A stretch of 7,100 bases of DNA, taken from NCBI GenBank assembly GCA_024958995.1, contig JANXGZ010000008.1, forward strand, positions 1 to 7,100, written 5' to 3'. The notes below the pieces were generated by a model. It was not told where the DNA came from, made no database searches, and saw only the letters and a program-made list of their open reading frames with translations. Shown here piece by piece: positions 5,049 through 7,100 of this stretch. The DNA is from Methylococcales bacterium (lineage in GTDB: Bacteria; Pseudomonadota; Gammaproteobacteria; Methylococcales; UBA1147). Made by a program: the position numbers and the translations under genes. Every line of letters begins with the position of its first letter. The first letter of the stretch is position 1.

Positions 5049-7100
5049 ATGAGACTCGACAAGCTTACCCATAAATTCCAGATGGCTATCAGTGAAGCGC
5101 AAAGTCTCGCGCTTGGACAGGACCATCAGTACATCGAGCCGGTACACGTGATGATTGGGCTACTTGATCAGGAAGGTGGAACAATTCGCCAAATTCTATC
5201 GCAAGCCGGGGGCAACGTGAGTCAGCTGCGTGTCTGGCTCGGAGAACGGCTGGAGCGGATGGTAAAGGTCGAGGGCAATGCAGGTGATGTGCAGGTTTCC
5301 CAGGGATTGACCCGGCTATTGAACCTGACCGACAAACTATCCCAGAAACGAAACGACGCCTATATCTCCAGCGAACTGTTCCTGCTCGCTGCTGTTGAGG
5401 CGGGTGGTCCCGTGGGAGAATTGCTCAAGAAATCCGGTTTGAACCGGGACGTATTGGAGCAAGTGATCGACAAGGTCCGAGGAGATCAATCGGTCAACAA
5501 CCCAAATGCCGAGGAGCAACGCCAGGCGCTTGAGAAATATACGGTAGATCTGACATTGTGTGCGGAACAGGGAAAACTAGATCCGGTGGTGGGACGGGAT
5601 GATGAAATCCGGAGAACGATTCAGGTTCTGCAGAGAAGGACCAAGAACAACCCGGTCCTGATCGGCGAACCAGGAGTTGGCAAGACCGCGATTGCCGAGG
5701 GGTTGGCCCAGCGTATTGTCAACGCAGAAGTGCCTGAGGGGGTCCGCAACAAACGTCTCCTGGCCCTGGATATGGCAGCGTTGATCGCCGGGGCTAAGTT
5801 CCGCGGTGAATTCGAGGAAAGACTCAAGGCGGTACTGAACGATATCATCCGACAGGAAGGCCGGATCATCCTGTTTATCGACGAATTGCACACCATGGTG
5901 GGGGCGGGTAAGGCCGAAGGTGCGATGGATGCCGGGAACATGCTGAAACCTGCTCTCGCGCGTGGCGAATTGCACTGTGTGGGTGCGACAACGCTGGATG
6001 AATATCGGCGGTTCATCGAAAAGGATGCGGCGCTGGAACGGCGGTTCCAGAAAGTGCTGATTAACGAACCGAACGTGAGCGATACGATTGCCATCCTGCG
6101 AGGATTAAAAGAGCGCTACGAGGTGCATCACGGGGTCGAAATCACGGATCCTGCAATTGTTGCCGCAGCGTCTCTTTCGCATCGGTACATTTCGGACCGC
6201 CAATTACCCGACAAGGCCATCGACCTCATCGATGAGGCTGCCAGCCGAATCCGAATGGAAATTGATTCGAAGCCGGAAACACTGGACCGGCTGGAGAGAC
6301 GGCTTGTTCAATTGAAAATTGAGTGCGAAGCACTGAAACGGGAGACTGATGAAGGGTCCATAAAGCGACGAGAAAGTCTGCAGCAGCAGATCGATGAAGT
6401 GGGCCGTGAATTCAGCGATCTGGATGAGATATGGAAGGCTGAAAAATTGGCGTTGCAGGGCACGGCGCAGATCAAGGAACGGCTTGAACAGGCCCGTCAT
6501 GAACTTGAAACGGCGCGCCGGGCAGGAGACCTGACTCGCATGTCGGAACTGCAGTACGGTGCGATACCGGGATTGGAAAAAGAACTGAAGCTTGTTTCTG
6601 AGGCGGAAAACCAGGAAATGCAACTTGTGCGAAACAAGGTTACCGATGAAGAGGTTGCCGAGGTGGTCTCGTGCTGGACCGGCATTCCGATTGCCAGGAT
6701 GCTTGAGGGCGAACGCAAAAAACTGCTCAGGATGGAAGCTGAGCTAGCGGACCGTGTCGTCGGCCAGGGCCAGGCGATCATGGCCGTGAGCAACGCGATA
6801 CGACGCAGCCGGGCCGGGCTTTCGGACCCCTCCCGGCCAAATGGCTGTTTTCTTTTCCTTGGTCCGACCGGGGTGGGCAAGACCGAGCTTTGCAAGGCCC
6901 TGGCTGAATTCCTTTTTGACAGTGAGGAATTCATGGTTCGAATCGACATGTCCGAGTTCATGGAAAAGCATTCGGTCGCCCGGCTCATTGGTGCGCCTCC
7001 CGGTTATGTTGGTTATGAAGAGGGCGGTTACCTCACCGAAGCCGTTCGTCGCAAACCCTATTCTGTCATCTTGCTGGACGAAGTCGAAAAAGCGCATCCG
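5049..7100 (+). CDS. clpB: ATP-dependent disaggregase ClpB, C-terminus outside window
   Basis: ClpB is a cytoplasmic hexameric AAA+ chaperone that, with DnaK, threads and rescues aggregated proteins. The frame is open to the window edge, with 684 codons visible against about 860 in the family. The N-terminal Clp repeat domain covers about residues 1-145. NBD1 has Walker A GEPGVGKT (206-213, Lys212) and Walker B LFIDE (Glu279). The coiled-coil M domain is about 410-525. NBD2 has Walker A GPTGVGKT (605-612, Lys611), pore loop GAPPGYVGY (Tyr653) and Walker B LLDE (Glu678). Numbering is identical to E. coli ClpB, so there are no indels up to here. The first pore loop reads AGAKFRGEF, with Phe251 where E. 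coli has Tyr. The sensor, arginine-finger and C-terminal parts are missing only because of the edge. The ATG at 5049 has GAGGA at 5034-5038 as ribosome binding site. Confidence 0.97.
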   Translation, partial: MRLDKLTHKFQMAISEAQSLALGQDHQYIEPVHVMIGLLDQEGGTIRQILSQAGGNVSQLRVWLGERLERMVKVEGNAGDVQVSQGLTRLLNLTDKLSQKRNDAYISSELFLLAAVEAGGPVGELLKKSGLNRDVLEQVIDKVRGDQSVNNPNAEEQRQALEKYTVDLTLCAEQGKLDPVVGRDDEIRRTIQVLQRRTKNNPVLIGEPGVGKTAIAEGLAQRIVNAEVPEGVRNKRLLALDMAALIAGAKFRGEFEERLKAVLNDIIRQEGRIILFIDELHTMVGAGKAEGAMDAGNMLKPALARGELHCVGATTLDEYRRFIEKDAALERRFQKVLINEPNVSDTIAILRGLKERYEVHHGVEITDPAIVAAASLSHRYISDRQLPDKAIDLIDEAASRIRMEIDSKPETLDRLERRLVQLKIECEALKRETDEGSIKRRESLQQQIDEVGREFSDLDEIWKAEKLALQGTAQIKERLEQARHELETARRAGDLTRMSELQYGAIPGLEKELKLVSEAENQEMQLVRNKVTDEEVAEVVSCWTGIPIARMLEGERKKLLRMEAELADRVVGQGQAIMAVSNAIRRSRAGLSDPSRPNGCFLFLGPTGVGKTELCKALAEFLFDSEEFMVRIDMSEFMEKHSVARLIGAPPGYVGYEEGGYLTEAVRRKPYSVILLDEVEKAHP

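Noticed and set aside
5621..6094. 157-codon Ser- and Arg-rich minus-strand frame
   Set aside because: It is a shadow of clpB NBD1. The plus-strand frame has both Walker motifs at exactly E. coli numbering.
1..7100. CRISPR array, tRNA, rRNA, insertion sequence or phage attachment site
   Set aside because: I saw no regularly spaced repeats, no tRNA-like cloverleaf, no transposase and no terminal repeats. All long stretches are accounted for by housekeeping-type genes.

Overview
The window looks like ordinary chromosomal DNA of a gammaproteobacterium with moderate GC content. Three things support this: a Feo operon that ends in a gammaproteobacterial-type feoC, proteins close to Escherichia coli Bfr and ClpB residue for residue, and an E. 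coli-like sigma-32 promoter. I cannot name the genus. I see no mobile element, CRISPR array, tRNA or rRNA.

Layout. On the minus strand at the left edge are the start of bacterioferritin (bfr, cut by the window edge at 1-116) and, just upstream of it, a small DUF4404-family gene (183-446). They probably form one transcript. A divergent control region of about 290 bases follows. It holds a perfect TATAAT hexamer inside a Fur box (608-626), and a hairpin plus a possible short leader ORF downstream. To its right on the plus strand is a compact ferrous iron uptake operon: feoA1 (741-995), feoA2 (1088-1321), feoB (1325-3670) and feoC (3674-3895). A ZIP-family divalent metal transporter (4060-4839) comes next. 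The window ends in a long, right-truncated clpB (5049-7100), preceded by a near-consensus heat-shock promoter (4981-5009). clpB has no stop codon in the window, so a search for closed ORFs misses it.

How the genes fit together. FeoB is the membrane ferrous iron transporter with a cytoplasmic G domain. FeoA and FeoC are its small cytoplasmic partners, and the Fur box would shut the operon when iron is plentiful. Bacterioferritin stores the iron that enters. The ZIP protein probably adds a second route for divalent metal. Positions 1-4839 therefore form a metal uptake and storage island, while clpB is a separate heat-shock unit.

I found no clearly new system. The points most worth checking are the leader of the feo operon (hairpin, leader ORF and stop/start overlap), the two unlike feoA copies, the three-cysteine FeoC, and the ClpB internal start region, where an SD-like sequence precedes GTC rather than GTG.
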